In this document: positions 16,532 through 25,684 of the stretch, piece by piece
How positions within the stretch are numbered: the first letter of the stretch is position 1
How the letters are laid out: each line of letters opens with the position of its first letter
NCBI RefSeq assembly: GCF_022026395.1
Contig: NZ_CP041767.1
Coordinates: 4,732,501 to 4,796,500, forward strand
DNA from: Brevibacillus brevis
GTDB lineage: Bacteria > Bacillota > Bacilli > Brevibacillales > Brevibacillaceae
Direction: 5' to 3'
Length of the DNA: 64,000 nucleotides
Position numbers and translations under genes: made by a program
Notes under the pieces: model-generated
Databases searched by the model: none
The model's input: only the letters and a program-made list of their open reading frames with translations
What the model was told of the DNA's origin: nothing

Positions 16532-18273
16532 CCTTTCTCCCCCTTGGCACCAGCTGTCAACAACCGATAAAATACGCTTTTTTGTGCAACGAGCTGTTCA
16601 AAGGTGCCCGCTTCTACCAGTCGACCCTGATCGATTACCCAAATCCAATCCATGTCTCGCATCCAATGCAAACGATGCGTGGCCAAAAATACGCGCCTGT
16701 CCCCCAACACCGACAACATGGTCTGTTTGAGCTCCCATTCCGTTTCAATATCCAAGTGAGCGGTCGGCTCGTCGAGCAAAATCACTGGTCGATTGCCAAG
16801 CAGCGCACGTCCCAACGCAACCCGCTGTGCCTGTCCGCCGCTTAACGTGCGCCCCCCTTCGCCAATGATTTCGTCACAGCCATTTGGCAAGCTGTCCACC
16901 AGCTCTCCCAGACCGACAGCACGAATCACCTGCTCCACCTGTTCCTGGGTCGCTTCCGGTTCATAGAAACGAATGTTATCCGCCAACGATTGATTGAATA
17001 AATACGGATGCTGCGGAATGTAAGCGATTTGCCGCTGCCACTCCCGCTTCGCATCCCCCGTAATGGGTTGCCCATCTACGTGTATCACGCCAGCTTCGGG
17101 ATCAGAAAAACCGCCTAGCACTCCGAGAAGGGTTGATTTTCCTGCCCCGCTCGCCCCTACAATGCCCACTCTTCTCATGTTGCTGCCCAGTTCCGCAGAT
17201 ATCTCACCCAGTACCTGTCTGCCATCCTCACCGACGACCCGAATATCGGACAAGGTAATCGTTCCATTCCATACATCTTTCAGAGACGTCTGACTATCTG
17301 ATGCTTGTGGTTCCGCCTTATGATCATCAGTGGCGGCATGATCGATAATGGAACGAATCGTCCCCAGCGCTTCCTTTCCATCCAATGAGGCGTGGTAATC
17401 CGATCCAAGCATCCGTACTGGCAAAAAGTACTCCGGTGCAAGAATCAGGATGACCAATGCCGTTTCAAAGCCAAAGCTCCCTTCAATCAGCCGCAATCCA
17501 AGACCAACCGCCACAAACGCGACAGACAGCATGCTAAAGAAGTCGAGTGCCAAAGAAGACAAGAAGGCCACGCGCAACGTACGCATCGTAGCGGATCGAT
17601 ATTGATCGCTCACTCTTCCGACAGTCTCCCCATGGTCTTTGCTGCGTCCCAAAAACCGGAGCGTCGCAAGCCCGCGAAGTGAATCGGTGAAATGATGGGA
17701 CAGCATTCGATACGAACGCCATTGCTTGTCTGCCTGTTTACGCGCCGCCAGACCGAGAACGATAAAAAATCCGATGAGAACAGGCATCGTCACCGTCAGG
17801 ATCAGTCCAGAAATAACATCTTGCGTGTAGACAAATGCCAGAAGCGGAAACGTAACAAAAACCATATCCAGCGTACGCGGAACAGACAACTCCAGGTAGG
17901 TACGTACACGATCTACACCTTCCAAGACAAGCGTAACAAGCTTTCCGCTTCCTTCACTGGCTGCAAAACGTGGACCACGCTCGAACAATCGGGATAAAAC
18001 TCGCCCTTGCAAAGACTCACTGGAGGCTTCAGCAAAACGACCAGCGATTTTCTTTTGCAGCCAAACGATGGTATGACGAGCGGCTATCATGACCAAAAAC
18101 AGGGCAAGCGACTGATACGCCATATGAACCGCTTGACCTTCAAACAAGATCGAGATCGACTTCGCCAAAAACACTGCCTGACCGATAATCGCCGCACTTT
18201 GCAGGAGGGAAAGACCGGCTAGCAGCAGCATAACCGGTCGGATTCCTTGTAATCGGAACAATTCCTTGTCCAT
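16528..18273 (-). CDS. cydD: Thiol reductant ABC exporter subunit CydD
   Basis: 581 residues: six-helix membrane domain (about 10-300) and ABC domain with Walker A GASGAGKST, signature LSGGQAQR and Walker B PVILLDEPT. Partner of CydC in the inner membrane. The N-terminal LFRLQGIRPVMLLLAGLSLL is typical of CydD. It begins exactly where cydB ends (one-base overlap), so the operon is tightly coupled. Which half is called C or D varies in Bacillus literature. Confidence 0.95.
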   Translation of the reverse strand: MDKELFRLQGIRPVMLLLAGLSLLQSAAIIGQAVFLAKSISILFEGQAVHMAYQSLALFLVMIAARHTIVWLQKKIAGRFAEASSESLQGRVLSRLFERGPRFAASEGSGKLVTLVLEGVDRVRTYLELSVPRTLDMVFVTFPLLAFVYTQDVISGLILTVTMPVLIGFFIVLGLAARKQADKQWRSYRMLSHHFTDSLRGLATLRFLGRSKDHGETVGRVSDQYRSATMRTLRVAFLSSLALDFFSMLSVAFVAVGLGLRLIEGSFGFETALVILILAPEYFLPVRMLGSDYHASLDGKEALGTIRSIIDHAATDDHKAEPQASDSQTSLKDVWNGTITLSDIRVVGEDGRQVLGEISAELGSNMRRVGIVGASGAGKSTLLGVLGGFSDPEAGVIHVDGQPITGDAKREWQRQIAYIPQHPYLFNQSLADNIRFYEPEATQEQVEQVIRAVGLGELVDSLPNGCDEIIGEGGRTLSGGQAQRVALGRALLGNRPVILLDEPTAHLDIETEWELKQTMLSVLGDRRVFLATHRLHWMRDMDWIWVIDQGRLVEAGTFEQLVAQKSVFYRLLTAGAKGEKG

Positions 18274-19295
18274 TAATACTCCAAATGATCCTTTTCAGTG
18301 ACTCGTTTGTGGAAAACGAAGTAGCTCCAAGCCTGATAGGCTAGCACGAACGGTAAAAGCACTGCTGCAACAATGGTCATTGCTTTTAACGTGTATGGAC
18401 TCGAAGCTGCATTATAAAGGGTCAAATCAAACGCGCTATCAATCGTGCTGACCATCACCCGTGGGAACAAACCGATAAACATCGAGACGAATGTCAACAG
18501 GATCATCGCGCCTGTCATCCCGAAAGCCCAACCTTCCCTGCCTTGTCTCAGGTAGTGACGAGCCAGTACAAAGGCGATAACACCTAAGAGTGTGGCTGCT
18601 GTCAACAATACACCCTGACGTTCAAACAGATCGGTTACCATGAATGTCCACCCTACAAGCACTGCCATGAGAACCGCTTGCACAGGCAACAACTTTGCTG
18701 CCAGTACACGTGATTTTTCACGTAGCTCGCCTACTGTGCGCAGCGAGATAAAGTTCAGACCGTGTAGCAAGCATAATCCCGTGACTGTCACACCTGCCCA
18801 CAACGAGTATCCATTCACAATATCAGAGAAGCCCGCAGTCATTTCCATATTTTGATCAATCGGCACACCCTTCACCAGGCTGGCAAACACCATTCCAAAC
18901 AACATCGGCGGTACAAAGCTTCCAATCAGAATCGCTGCGTCCCACGTCTTTTTCCAAGCCTCGCCTTTCCCTTTGCCTCTAAATTCAAATGCTACCCCTC
19001 GCCCAATCAACGCAAGCAGAATTAGCGTAAGCACGAGATAATAGCCGCTAAACATCGTGGAATACCACTCTGGGAACGCTGCGAACATCGCACCAGCGGC
19101 TGTAATCAGCCACACTTCATTGGCATCCCAGAACGGGCCAATCGTATTGATCAGAACCCGGGTTTGCAAATCATTTCGTGAGAGCAGGCGCGTCGCCATG
19201 CCGACACCAAAGTCGAAGCCTTCGAGAAAGAAAAATCCGGTAAACAGAACGGCAATGAGCAGGAACCACAGTTCATTAAGCCCCATAACGTTCAC
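18273..19295 (-). CDS. cydB: Cytochrome bd ubiquinol/menaquinol oxidase subunit II
   Basis: 340 residues and eight to nine membrane helices. It stabilises the heme site of CydA in the bd-type terminal oxidase, which reduces O2 with high affinity and does not pump protons. Family features: FFLEGFDFGVGMATRLL at the N-terminus and TIGPFWDANEVWLITAAGAMFAAFP. ATG 19295 overlaps the end of cydA by 20 bp. Confidence 0.97.
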   Translation of the reverse strand: MNVMGLNELWFLLIAVLFTGFFFLEGFDFGVGMATRLLSRNDLQTRVLINTIGPFWDANEVWLITAAGAMFAAFPEWYSTMFSGYYLVLTLILLALIGRGVAFEFRGKGKGEAWKKTWDAAILIGSFVPPMLFGMVFASLVKGVPIDQNMEMTAGFSDIVNGYSLWAGVTVTGLCLLHGLNFISLRTVGELREKSRVLAAKLLPVQAVLMAVLVGWTFMVTDLFERQGVLLTAATLLGVIAFVLARHYLRQGREGWAFGMTGAMILLTFVSMFIGLFPRVMVSTIDSAFDLTLYNAASSPYTLKAMTIVAAVLLPFVLAYQAWSYFVFHKRVTEKDHLEY

Positions 19296-20697
19296 TCCTT
19301 ACACGATCAAATGGATCTTGAAGCTGTACATTCTCTACTTCCTCATGACTATCCAATTCCGGCCCTTTTTTGGCCACACGAGCAAACAGATAAGCCAAGA
19401 GGCACAGCAGGATAAGATAAATCGTCGTGAAGGCGATGAGAGAGAACCATACCGCTCCTGTGCTAATGCTTGGGGAAACCGAATCTTCAACACGCAACAG
19501 CCCGAATACCGTCCATGGCTGACGACCTACCTCCGTCATGATCCACCCAGCCGAGTTTGCGATGAATGGCAACGAGATACCCGCAACCATCAACTGCATG
19601 AACCGCTTGTTTGGCTGTTCCAGCTTTTTGCGCAAAGCGAGATATGCCCCGTACAAAGCCAGCAAAATCATGGCACTACCGCCCGCTACCATGATGCGGA
19701 AGCTCCAGAAGGTCGTCCGAACTGGGGGAATATAGTTTCCTGGACCGTAAGTTTTCTCATACTCCGCCTGCAACTCCAACATGCCCGGGACAGAACCTGA
19801 AAGTGAGTTGTACGTCAGAACACTAAGCAAATATGGAATTTTTATTTCAAAGCCGTTTTCTTGTTTTTCTGGATCAATCGTTGCAAAAACCGTCCAAGGA
19901 GCCGGGTCCGCGCTTGTTTCCCACAGCCCTTCGCTCGCTGCCATTTTCATCGGTTGGGTAGCAACCAAATATTGTGCCTGACCATGACCGAATTGAGCAA
20001 TCGCAAGCGAGGAAATCAATGCTACCACGATCGCAATTTTGAAAGATTGCGCAAAGAATGTAACGTCTTGTTTTTTCAATAGCTTCCAAGCACTGATACC
20101 TGCTACCAGAAAGGCTCCTGTCGCAAATGCCGCAAATACGGTATGCGGGAATTCATATAGTAATTGTCCATTGGTAAGAAGAGCGAAGAAATCGACCATC
20201 TCTGCTCGTCCGTTATTGATTGCGAAGCCGACTGGCTGCTGCATGAACGAGTTGGCTGCAAGAATCCAAAGAGCCGAAAGAATCGTTCCAATGGATACGA
20301 GCCAAATACATGCGAGATGCACACCTTTGGACAAGCGATCCCAACCGAATACCCATAGTCCAATAAAAGTCGATTCGAGGAAGAATGCCAAGAGAGCCTC
20401 AATCGCTAGCGGTGTTCCAAATACGTCGCCGACGAATCGTGAGAAATCTGACCAGTTCATCCCAAATTGGAACTCCTGCATAATCCCTGTCACAATCCCG
20501 ACAGCAAAATTTATGAGCAAAAAGGTTCCCCAAAACTTGGCCATTTTTTTGTACAAGTCATTCTTTTTTACCACATACATCGTTTCCATAATGGCTACTA
20601 ATAAGGACAGCCCGATGGAAATCGGCACAAAAACAAAATGAAAGATCGTTGTTATCGCAAATTGAAGTCGTCCCAAATCCACTATATCCATGTACAA
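19276..20697 (-). CDS. cydA: Cytochrome bd oxidase subunit I
   Basis: 473 residues, nine helices, carries hemes b558, b595 and d. Heme ligand His is in ITTIFHFVFVPISIGLS; conserved motifs NSFMQQPVG, HTVFAAFATGAFLVAGI and GRQPWTVFGLLR are present. The Q-loop is short, as in Gram-positive oxidases. First gene of cydABDC. Two Rex-type operators lie 75-115 bp upstream, so induction under low oxygen (high NADH) is expected. ATG 20697 has the SD AAAGGGA. Confidence 0.97.
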   Translation of the reverse strand: MYMDIVDLGRLQFAITTIFHFVFVPISIGLSLLVAIMETMYVVKKNDLYKKMAKFWGTFLLINFAVGIVTGIMQEFQFGMNWSDFSRFVGDVFGTPLAIEALLAFFLESTFIGLWVFGWDRLSKGVHLACIWLVSIGTILSALWILAANSFMQQPVGFAINNGRAEMVDFFALLTNGQLLYEFPHTVFAAFATGAFLVAGISAWKLLKKQDVTFFAQSFKIAIVVALISSLAIAQFGHGQAQYLVATQPMKMAASEGLWETSADPAPWTVFATIDPEKQENGFEIKIPYLLSVLTYNSLSGSVPGMLELQAEYEKTYGPGNYIPPVRTTFWSFRIMVAGGSAMILLALYGAYLALRKKLEQPNKRFMQLMVAGISLPFIANSAGWIMTEVGRQPWTVFGLLRVEDSVSPSISTGAVWFSLIAFTTIYLILLCLLAYLFARVAKKGPELDSHEEVENVQLQDPFDRVRSERYGA

Positions 20698-20772
20698 GAT
20701 CCCTTTCTATTCGCGTTTTGGCCTTTATGTACCGGAATTATACCAGTGGGGAAATCCGCATTTATTACGACT

Positions 20773-20790
20773 TTGTGAAAAATATCACAA
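20773..20790. promoter_or_regulatory. Rex-type operator 1
   Basis: TTGTGAAAAATATCACAA, an 18-bp near-palindrome that fits the known Rex consensus TTGTGAAnnnnTTCACAA with one deviation. It lies upstream of cydA. Confidence 0.8.
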
Positions 20791-20794
20791 ATAT

Positions 20795-20812
20795 ATGTGA
20801 AACAATTCACAA
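20795..20812. promoter_or_regulatory. Rex-type operator 2
   Basis: TGTGAA-ACAA-TTCACA is a perfect palindrome in its arms and matches the Rex consensus. Centres of the two sites are 22 bp apart, two helical turns, so two dimers can bind the same face. A candidate -10 (TATAAT, minus strand, 20742-20737) lies downstream; no good -35 was found. Confidence 0.85.
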
Positions 20813-20972
20813 ATAATTCTCTCTCCTGTAACCCCCTTTTCGCATTCACCTTCGTGAGAGAGTTTTTTGTTTTACCCTGTATATTTCCGGTCATGTGTAA
20901 TTGTAGCAGGACTTTTGACCCTAGAGGGTGTCCGATTCGTTACATGATTTTTAACACTCTGTGACGGCACAT
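20813..20972. other. Non-coding spacer upstream of cydA
   Basis: No gene seen. It holds a 7-8-bp inverted repeat (AATTCTCTCTC near 20815 with GAGAGAG near 20855) followed on the plus strand by TTTTTTGTTTT, which looks like a terminator facing away from cydA, or a structured part of a longer cyd leader. Confidence 0.4.
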
Positions 20973-20974
20973 AC

Positions 20975-21064
20975 AAAAATGGGCCCCGTTACAAGGCCCA
21001 TCTTGAGTTGAATACCCAGATGATCCCCGACCTCGAAAAATCGAAGTCGGTGTGCCTGGGTACG
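20975..21064 (-). terminator. Two consecutive hairpins; terminator of the sigma/anti-sigma operon
   Basis: First a nested hairpin (TACCCAG 21013-21019 with CTGGGTA 21056-21062, inner arms around CCGAC...GTCGG), then a clear terminator (ATGGGCC 20979-20985 with GGCCCAT 20995-21001) followed by five T on the minus strand. Confidence 0.75.
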
Positions 21065-21082
21065 TGGTTAAGTGACAACTGC

Positions 21083-21838
21083 TTATTTTTTGACGGATTT
21101 CGTTGACAAGGATTCGATGATGTTGCCGATAGTCGCAGCATCGAAGCTCTTCTCTGCCATCTGGTACAACTCGTACGTGAATCCTTCATGTTCCCAAATC
21201 ACGATCCCGTTGGCGAAATACACCTTTTTCCCGCCAATGGTTTCGATCTTGACACCCTCTGTCGTGCTGATGCCGTTTTCGCCACCGGTTGAAATCAGCA
21301 AGGAAATAAACTCTTTCTCTTTTTTATACTGAACTTCTACCATATGCTCGCCTTGAACGACCGCGTTCACATAGGAATAATGCTCTGATAACCATGTCGG
21401 TGCGGGAAAGTCCATTTTGCTGGCTGCGCGTGCTTCTTCCAATGTCATCTGTGGGGGGGCCTTGGGTTCTACAGGTATCTCGATTACTTGGGAATTGGAC
21501 TGAGTAGCAGGCTGTTCTTTATCGTATTGGGTAATTTCCATGTTCCCGACCTGAAAGCGTGCCAAGATCGTCTGGAGCATTTCTTGGGCAAACGATGTAG
21601 TCGAAAATGCGCCTAAAAGGCAAACAACAGCAACAGCACTAACTGAGACAGCTTTCCATTTATTCGTTTTCATAGAGATCCCGTCCTTTTTCCTATCATG
21701 TAATTGTATGTTTCCTGATTCCAATTTGAATTTCAGCCGATTGTATATGCTGGCTTTTGGAGTGGCGTCATCTAATTCCAGATCAGTAAGCAAGTCGGTG
21801 AGTTCACGAAAATCGTTTAGATCTTGCTCACTCTTCAT
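21083..21838 (-). CDS. Anti-sigma factor with DUF4367-like extracytoplasmic domain
   Basis: 251 residues: a cytosolic N-terminal part of about 60 residues, one membrane segment (about 61-83, AVSVSAVAVVCLLGAFSTTSF), a Pro/Gln-rich linker, and an outer domain with DFPAPTWLSEHYSY and GGKKVYFANGIVIWEHEGFTY typical of DUF4367. It should hold the ECF sigma factor coded just upstream at the membrane until a signal arrives (inference from arrangement). It overlaps the sigma gene by 11 bp. There is no canonical zinc HxxxCxxC anti-sigma motif. Confidence 0.82.
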   Translation of the reverse strand: MKSEQDLNDFRELTDLLTDLELDDATPKASIYNRLKFKLESGNIQLHDRKKDGISMKTNKWKAVSVSAVAVVCLLGAFSTTSFAQEMLQTILARFQVGNMEITQYDKEQPATQSNSQVIEIPVEPKAPPQMTLEEARAASKMDFPAPTWLSEHYSYVNAVVQGEHMVEVQYKKEKEFISLLISTGGENGISTTEGVKIETIGGKKVYFANGIVIWEHEGFTYELYQMAEKSFDAATIGNIIESLSTKSVKK

Positions 21839-22412
21839 AGCGGAAGCCCCCTTTTTGCAATTCCATTTGCAGCTTTTTCAAGCATCTGTAGAGAACGACG
21901 CCAATATTTGAACCACTGACGCCAAGAAGTTCTGCAATTTCCGCGTTTTTAAGACCAGCCGCATATTTCATGGCGATGATATTGCGTTCCTTGTCACTCA
22001 GCTTGGCCAGTGCTTGAAATAAGGCTTGATGATTATCGTCGCGGATCACAATGTCCTCCGGTGACGACTTCGGCAAGACCAGATTCAGAATCGAATCCAA
22101 TGAAAAGCTGATCCTTTTCTTCTGTAAGCGAAAGTAATCTGTTACTGCATTTCTGGCGATCGCAAACAACCAGACCTCAAAGTTTGATTTATCCGGCGAG
22201 AAGCTGCTGTATTTTGAAATCACCATTTCAAACACATGACTGCATATTTCTTCCGCTGTGTAGTGATTATTGATACGATAGCAAATATATTTGTAGACGC
22301 GCTTATAGTACGCACCATAAATTTGAGTAAAAGTTTCGGTCGACATGCTTTCCGCTTGCTTTTCGTGTTCTTCTTTATGGCAGATGCCTGTGTTCACTTG
22401 GGCAATCTCCAA
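21828..22412 (-). CDS. ECF-type RNA polymerase sigma factor
   Basis: 194 residues with sigma-70 regions 2 and 4: FTQIYGAYYKRVYKYICYRI and VWLFAIARNAVTDYFR (region 2), then LAKLSDKERNIIAMKYAAGL and IAELLGVSGSNIGVVLYRCL (region 4 HTH). It starts at TTG 22412 behind a strong SD (GGGAGGGG). Paired with the membrane anti-sigma downstream. ECF genes often control their own promoter; the spacer 22413-22540 was not resolved into a matching promoter. Stimulus unknown. Confidence 0.93.
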   Translation of the reverse strand: MEIAQVNTGICHKEEHEKQAESMSTETFTQIYGAYYKRVYKYICYRINNHYTAEEICSHVFEMVISKYSSFSPDKSNFEVWLFAIARNAVTDYFRLQKKRISFSLDSILNLVLPKSSPEDIVIRDDNHQALFQALAKLSDKERNIIAMKYAAGLKNAEIAELLGVSGSNIGVVLYRCLKKLQMELQKGGFRYEE

Positions 22413-22540
22413 TTACTTCCCCTCCCTTCTGGATGGAATAAACAAATTGCGCAATTTGTTTGGTTGTGAGCCTCACGCTAGTTAATACGGCAAAAGTAGA
22501 ATTGTATTAACAACCATTTTTAAAGAACGGAGGAAATGAC

Positions 22541-22936
22541 ATGTGGACACCCTATGAAGAAATAAGGAAGCATCCCGCTGATTTTCGAGTAAAATATCGA
22601 TTTTACTCGGAAAATGAAGGCGGCAGAAAGGTGACACCGTTTCAAGGCTATCGAAGTGATTTTTCTTACGAGGGAGATGACATAAGCCTAACAGGCATCT
22701 TTGCCATCCATCCTGAATTTGAAGATGATCACGGAGAAATCATTTTAGATAACACAAGCCCTGTTCCTACAGAAGGAACTGCACGCATGTGGATTCTTTT
22801 CCCCCAGATGCGTAAAGAGGTCCACACAAAAAGAATGGAGCTTGGGGTGATCGGATATTTTATGGAAGGTTCGAGAAGAGTAGGAGTAGTCGAAGTAATA
22901 GAAATAGTTGGGTTGCATTCCAATCCAGACTCGTAA
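22541..22936 (+). CDS. Stand-alone EF-Tu domain 3-like protein
   Basis: 131 residues, soluble. The segment FYSENEGGRKVTPFQGYRSDFSY lines up with the EF-Tu domain 3 strand that reads EEGGRHTPFF-NYRPQFY, and the end GYFMEGSRRVGVVEVIEI lines up with FAIREGGRTVGAGVV. There is no GTPase domain. Thus it is a lone C-terminal EF-Tu-type barrel, whose role is unknown. ATG 22541 has the SD ACGGAGGAA. Divergent from the ECF sigma operon; ends at a terminator. Confidence 0.75.
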   Translation: MWTPYEEIRKHPADFRVKYRFYSENEGGRKVTPFQGYRSDFSYEGDDISLTGIFAIHPEFEDDHGEIILDNTSPVPTEGTARMWILFPQMRKEVHTKRMELGVIGYFMEGSRRVGVVEVIEIVGLHSNPDS

Positions 22937-22962
22937 TCTTGGAGGGAACCATATAACTTGAG

Positions 22963-22998
22963 AAAAAGCAGGCTGTCAACGAATGACACCCTGCTTTT
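22963..22998. terminator. Bidirectional terminator
   Basis: Stem AAAGCAGG-CTGTCA with TGACAC-CCTGCTTT, five-base loop, T-run on the plus strand and A-run on the left. It separates two convergent genes. Confidence 0.8.
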
Positions 22999-23005
22999 GA
23001 TTCTT

Positions 23006-23872
23006 TTATTTAGCCCAGTGCGGCGGACGCGTAAACAACGGTGGCAGCTTGGTGCTGGCATCACCCTTCGCCGCGTTGAGCTGAACCTGCGTGAGAAACA
23101 ACGTTTCCGTCAAGTTCGCTCCGCTCACATCTGTATCGCGAAAATCTGCACCAATGAGGTCGGCTCCCCGCAAATCCGCTCCTCTCAGATCAGCAGCAAT
23201 CAAATAAGCCCCGCGTAATTGGGTGCCTCGTAAATCAGCGCCTTTGAGCTTGGCACCAATGAGATCAGCTCCTCGACCATAGGATTTTCCTTGCTTGCCC
23301 CCTTTGTACTTGGTAACCGCGTCCTTGCGTACCAATTCACTTGTCTGTAGCAATAGTTCATTTACTTTTGCTCGATGAAGTGCGATGTCCAGCTTCAGGA
23401 TATCCTCAGGACTCTGATCCGTCAGGCGCTGCGTCTCCTCCATTGCTTCCTTCAATGCAGGATGGAGCGGCTCGGCAGCTTGCTTGGTCAACGCATCCGT
23501 TATATACCAGAGCAGCTCGTGAAGCTGCCACATGATCGGAAATACTTCGTACATTTGCTTCGCTGATCCGGGTTCTTTCCGCCAATCTTGGCCGCCATAA
23601 GTGACTTGAGACACCTTTTGACCAGCTCCAAAGCAATCGTAGACCGTACAACCGCGAAAGCCGATGTCTCTCAGCTTTGTGTGAACACCGCACCGGAAGT
23701 CTGCCTGTAAGTTACTACAGGGCTTGCCTGCGTCTTTATTGATGGCAAAGTCAGAGGAAGCAGCAAAAGGCAATGCCACACAGCACAAGCCAAAGCAGCT
23801 TTCACAGTCACCTTGAAGATGACTGCGACTGTTATCGTAAGTCGATTGTATGTGTTCTTGATGCGTAGCCAT
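23006..23872 (-). CDS. Pentapeptide-repeat protein with Cys-rich N-terminal domain
   Basis: 288 residues. The first 80 residues carry CESCFGLCC followed by more cysteines (KPCSNL, FRCGVHT, GCTVYDCFG), resembling the CxxCxxCC metal or Fe-S motif of YkgJ-type proteins. The C-terminal 75 residues are pentapeptide repeats (ADLRG, ADLIG, AKLKG), which form a right-handed beta-helix. ATG 23872 follows the SD GGGAGGAT; the nine codons upstream are probably not translated. Function unknown; such proteins are sometimes annotated only by the repeats. Confidence 0.85.
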   Translation of the reverse strand: MATHQEHIQSTYDNSRSHLQGDCESCFGLCCVALPFAASSDFAINKDAGKPCSNLQADFRCGVHTKLRDIGFRGCTVYDCFGAGQKVSQVTYGGQDWRKEPGSAKQMYEVFPIMWQLHELLWYITDALTKQAAEPLHPALKEAMEETQRLTDQSPEDILKLDIALHRAKVNELLLQTSELVRKDAVTKYKGGKQGKSYGRGADLIGAKLKGADLRGTQLRGAYLIAADLRGADLRGADLIGADFRDTDVSGANLTETLFLTQVQLNAAKGDASTKLPPLFTRPPHWAK

Positions 23873-23889
23873 ATAAATGATCCTCCCGG

Positions 23890-23932
23890 AAAAAAACACG
23901 ATTCTCTCGCGCGTGGCGATAAGAATCGTGCT
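23890..23932 (-). terminator. Rho-independent terminator of the SpoIIP-like gene
   Basis: Stem CACGATTCT with AGAATCGTG around a 17-base loop; on the minus strand it is followed by seven T. Lies 16 nt past the amidase stop. Confidence 0.75.
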
Positions 23933-23947
23933 ACTTTTATTAACCGT

Positions 23948-25684
23948 TTAATTGAATGCGATTTGAGATTCGATCAGGTAATTCCCGAAAACTTCGGCAA
24001 AGGCTTCTGCTGTATTATAGCCTTCTTCCAAGGTGTTGTTCGTACCGCCGAATTCCAAAAGCAGGGCGCCCTCGGAAATGGACTGATTGTACACCCCGTT
24101 TCCTTGATTTGAACCTTTCAGGATAATCCCCCGCGACAATCCGGGATAAGAGGCTTCCAGACGGGCGTTCAGCTCTTCCGCCAGCTTTTTGTTCGCCAGA
24201 TGGTTCGGGTTCGCTGTTCCGATTACAAACAGCATCCGGGAATAGGTTTTGCCATTGATCGTGATCGCTACCTTGCTGCGTGGCTCATCGCTGTCCCGGT
24301 GAATATCGAAAATGTACTGCAAGTGCGGACTGGTTGCAGCCGCTGCAGCTACCGCCTTGTACGACTCGGAATAAGACATCGAGTAGCTTTTATTTTGTTC
24401 CCTCAATCTCTGAGCGAAATCGTCCTGGCTCGCCATTGCCGAAATGCCTCTTGCTTGCAATAGCTCGCCCAGCCGTTTCCCAACAAGCGTGATGTTAATC
24501 TCTGGATCATCTACCGAGCTCCCTTGTTGGTTCCGTGCAACATTTCGCCAAGACTCACGGTTATGGGTGTGATAGATATACACTTTCTCGTTTCCAATCA
24601 TCCCACTGTTGTACTCGTACGTTGCTCCTGTCGGTGGCAGAGTACCAGCTGGTTGAATTTTCTCTACGATCCACCCCGCGATGTAGGCGGTCGAATTGTC
24701 TGCCAGTCTGATGAGGTACCAGTCTCCTACTGTTTGCACAACCGGGAATACTTGTCCGGGTTGAACATTTCCAATTATGGCATGTTCGGTTGAGGGACCG
24801 TTGCGGATATTGGAATCAGGATTTTTGACACGAACCTGTAGTTCTTGTACAGAGGGCGGCGGTGTTGTTGGCAAAGTCGCTGGTACCCCCGGTGTTGAAC
24901 TCGGCAGTGATGGAACTGTCCCAGTCTGTTCCATAGGTTTGAAAATATAGGCATAGGTACCGTTGAAGTTGATGGTATACCAACCATTTGCATATCCGTA
25001 ATGGTTGATCGTCATCCCGCCATGGATTTGACCAATGACGGTACCAAGAATATCTGGCTGCGCATAAACTTCATAGCCTTCCGTCAATACGATTGTCCCT
25101 TGTTCGAATCCACTCCCCGTACTGGATGGGACTACAGGAGGGGGCGGTGCTGGAATTGTTGTCGGATCCGGGATTTGTGCTGGTACCTGTGGTGGTTTTG
25201 GTGGTGGTGGTGCCGCTGTCTCCGTCAAGTAATTGGCTCTCACCCAGCCGTTCTTTTGATCAGACAGCTTAATTTGTGCCCAATCCCCCTGCTTTCTCAT
25301 TTGCAAAAACACACCGTTTTTGTCGATGATCTGCAAAATTTGTGCAGTGGCATTTGGTTCTGCCCGAACATTCAGCATATCCACATTGCTTTTGACATAT
25401 TTGATCTGTGGAACTTCTATCATCTTCACATACTTATTATTGACCCATCCGGTATTGCCGTTCGGCAGCTTTACCTGGGTCCAATCTTTTTGCTGTTTGG
25501 TGATTGGCAACCGCGTCGCTTTTTTGAGGGTTGCGACGATCTGGGTAGTCGTACCTGGCTCGCTTCGAATATTTAACTGATCGACCGCCACTTCTACATG
25601 GGTGGCCGCTCGCGCAATGGACAGAGGCATCAGCAAAATCAGGAAGAAAACAGCTAGCAAGCTGACATTTACTCGTAAAAGCAA
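23948..25684 (-). CDS. SpoIIP-type N-acetylmuramoyl-L-alanine amidase with SH3 repeats
   Basis: 578 residues, exported. Signal peptide about 1-27; four bacterial SH3-like domains at about 30-88, 95-152, 200-252 and 285-345 separated by Pro-rich linkers; C-terminal SpoIIP domain from about 365. The zinc/catalytic motifs VYIYHTHNRESW, IFDIHRDS and LLLEFGGTNNT match SpoIIP. SpoIIP cuts the stem peptide from peptidoglycan during engulfment; this multi-SH3 form without a membrane anchor is more likely a secreted wall hydrolase of vegetative or sporulating cells. TTG start with a GAGGGGAACGAGG SD region. Confidence 0.9.
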   Translation of the reverse strand: MLLRVNVSLLAVFFLILLMPLSIARAATHVEVAVDQLNIRSEPGTTTQIVATLKKATRLPITKQQKDWTQVKLPNGNTGWVNNKYVKMIEVPQIKYVKSNVDMLNVRAEPNATAQILQIIDKNGVFLQMRKQGDWAQIKLSDQKNGWVRANYLTETAAPPPPKPPQVPAQIPDPTTIPAPPPPVVPSSTGSGFEQGTIVLTEGYEVYAQPDILGTVIGQIHGGMTINHYGYANGWYTINFNGTYAYIFKPMEQTGTVPSLPSSTPGVPATLPTTPPPSVQELQVRVKNPDSNIRNGPSTEHAIIGNVQPGQVFPVVQTVGDWYLIRLADNSTAYIAGWIVEKIQPAGTLPPTGATYEYNSGMIGNEKVYIYHTHNRESWRNVARNQQGSSVDDPEINITLVGKRLGELLQARGISAMASQDDFAQRLREQNKSYSMSYSESYKAVAAAAATSPHLQYIFDIHRDSDEPRSKVAITINGKTYSRMLFVIGTANPNHLANKKLAEELNARLEASYPGLSRGIILKGSNQGNGVYNQSISEGALLLEFGGTNNTLEEGYNTAEAFAEVFGNYLIESQIAFN

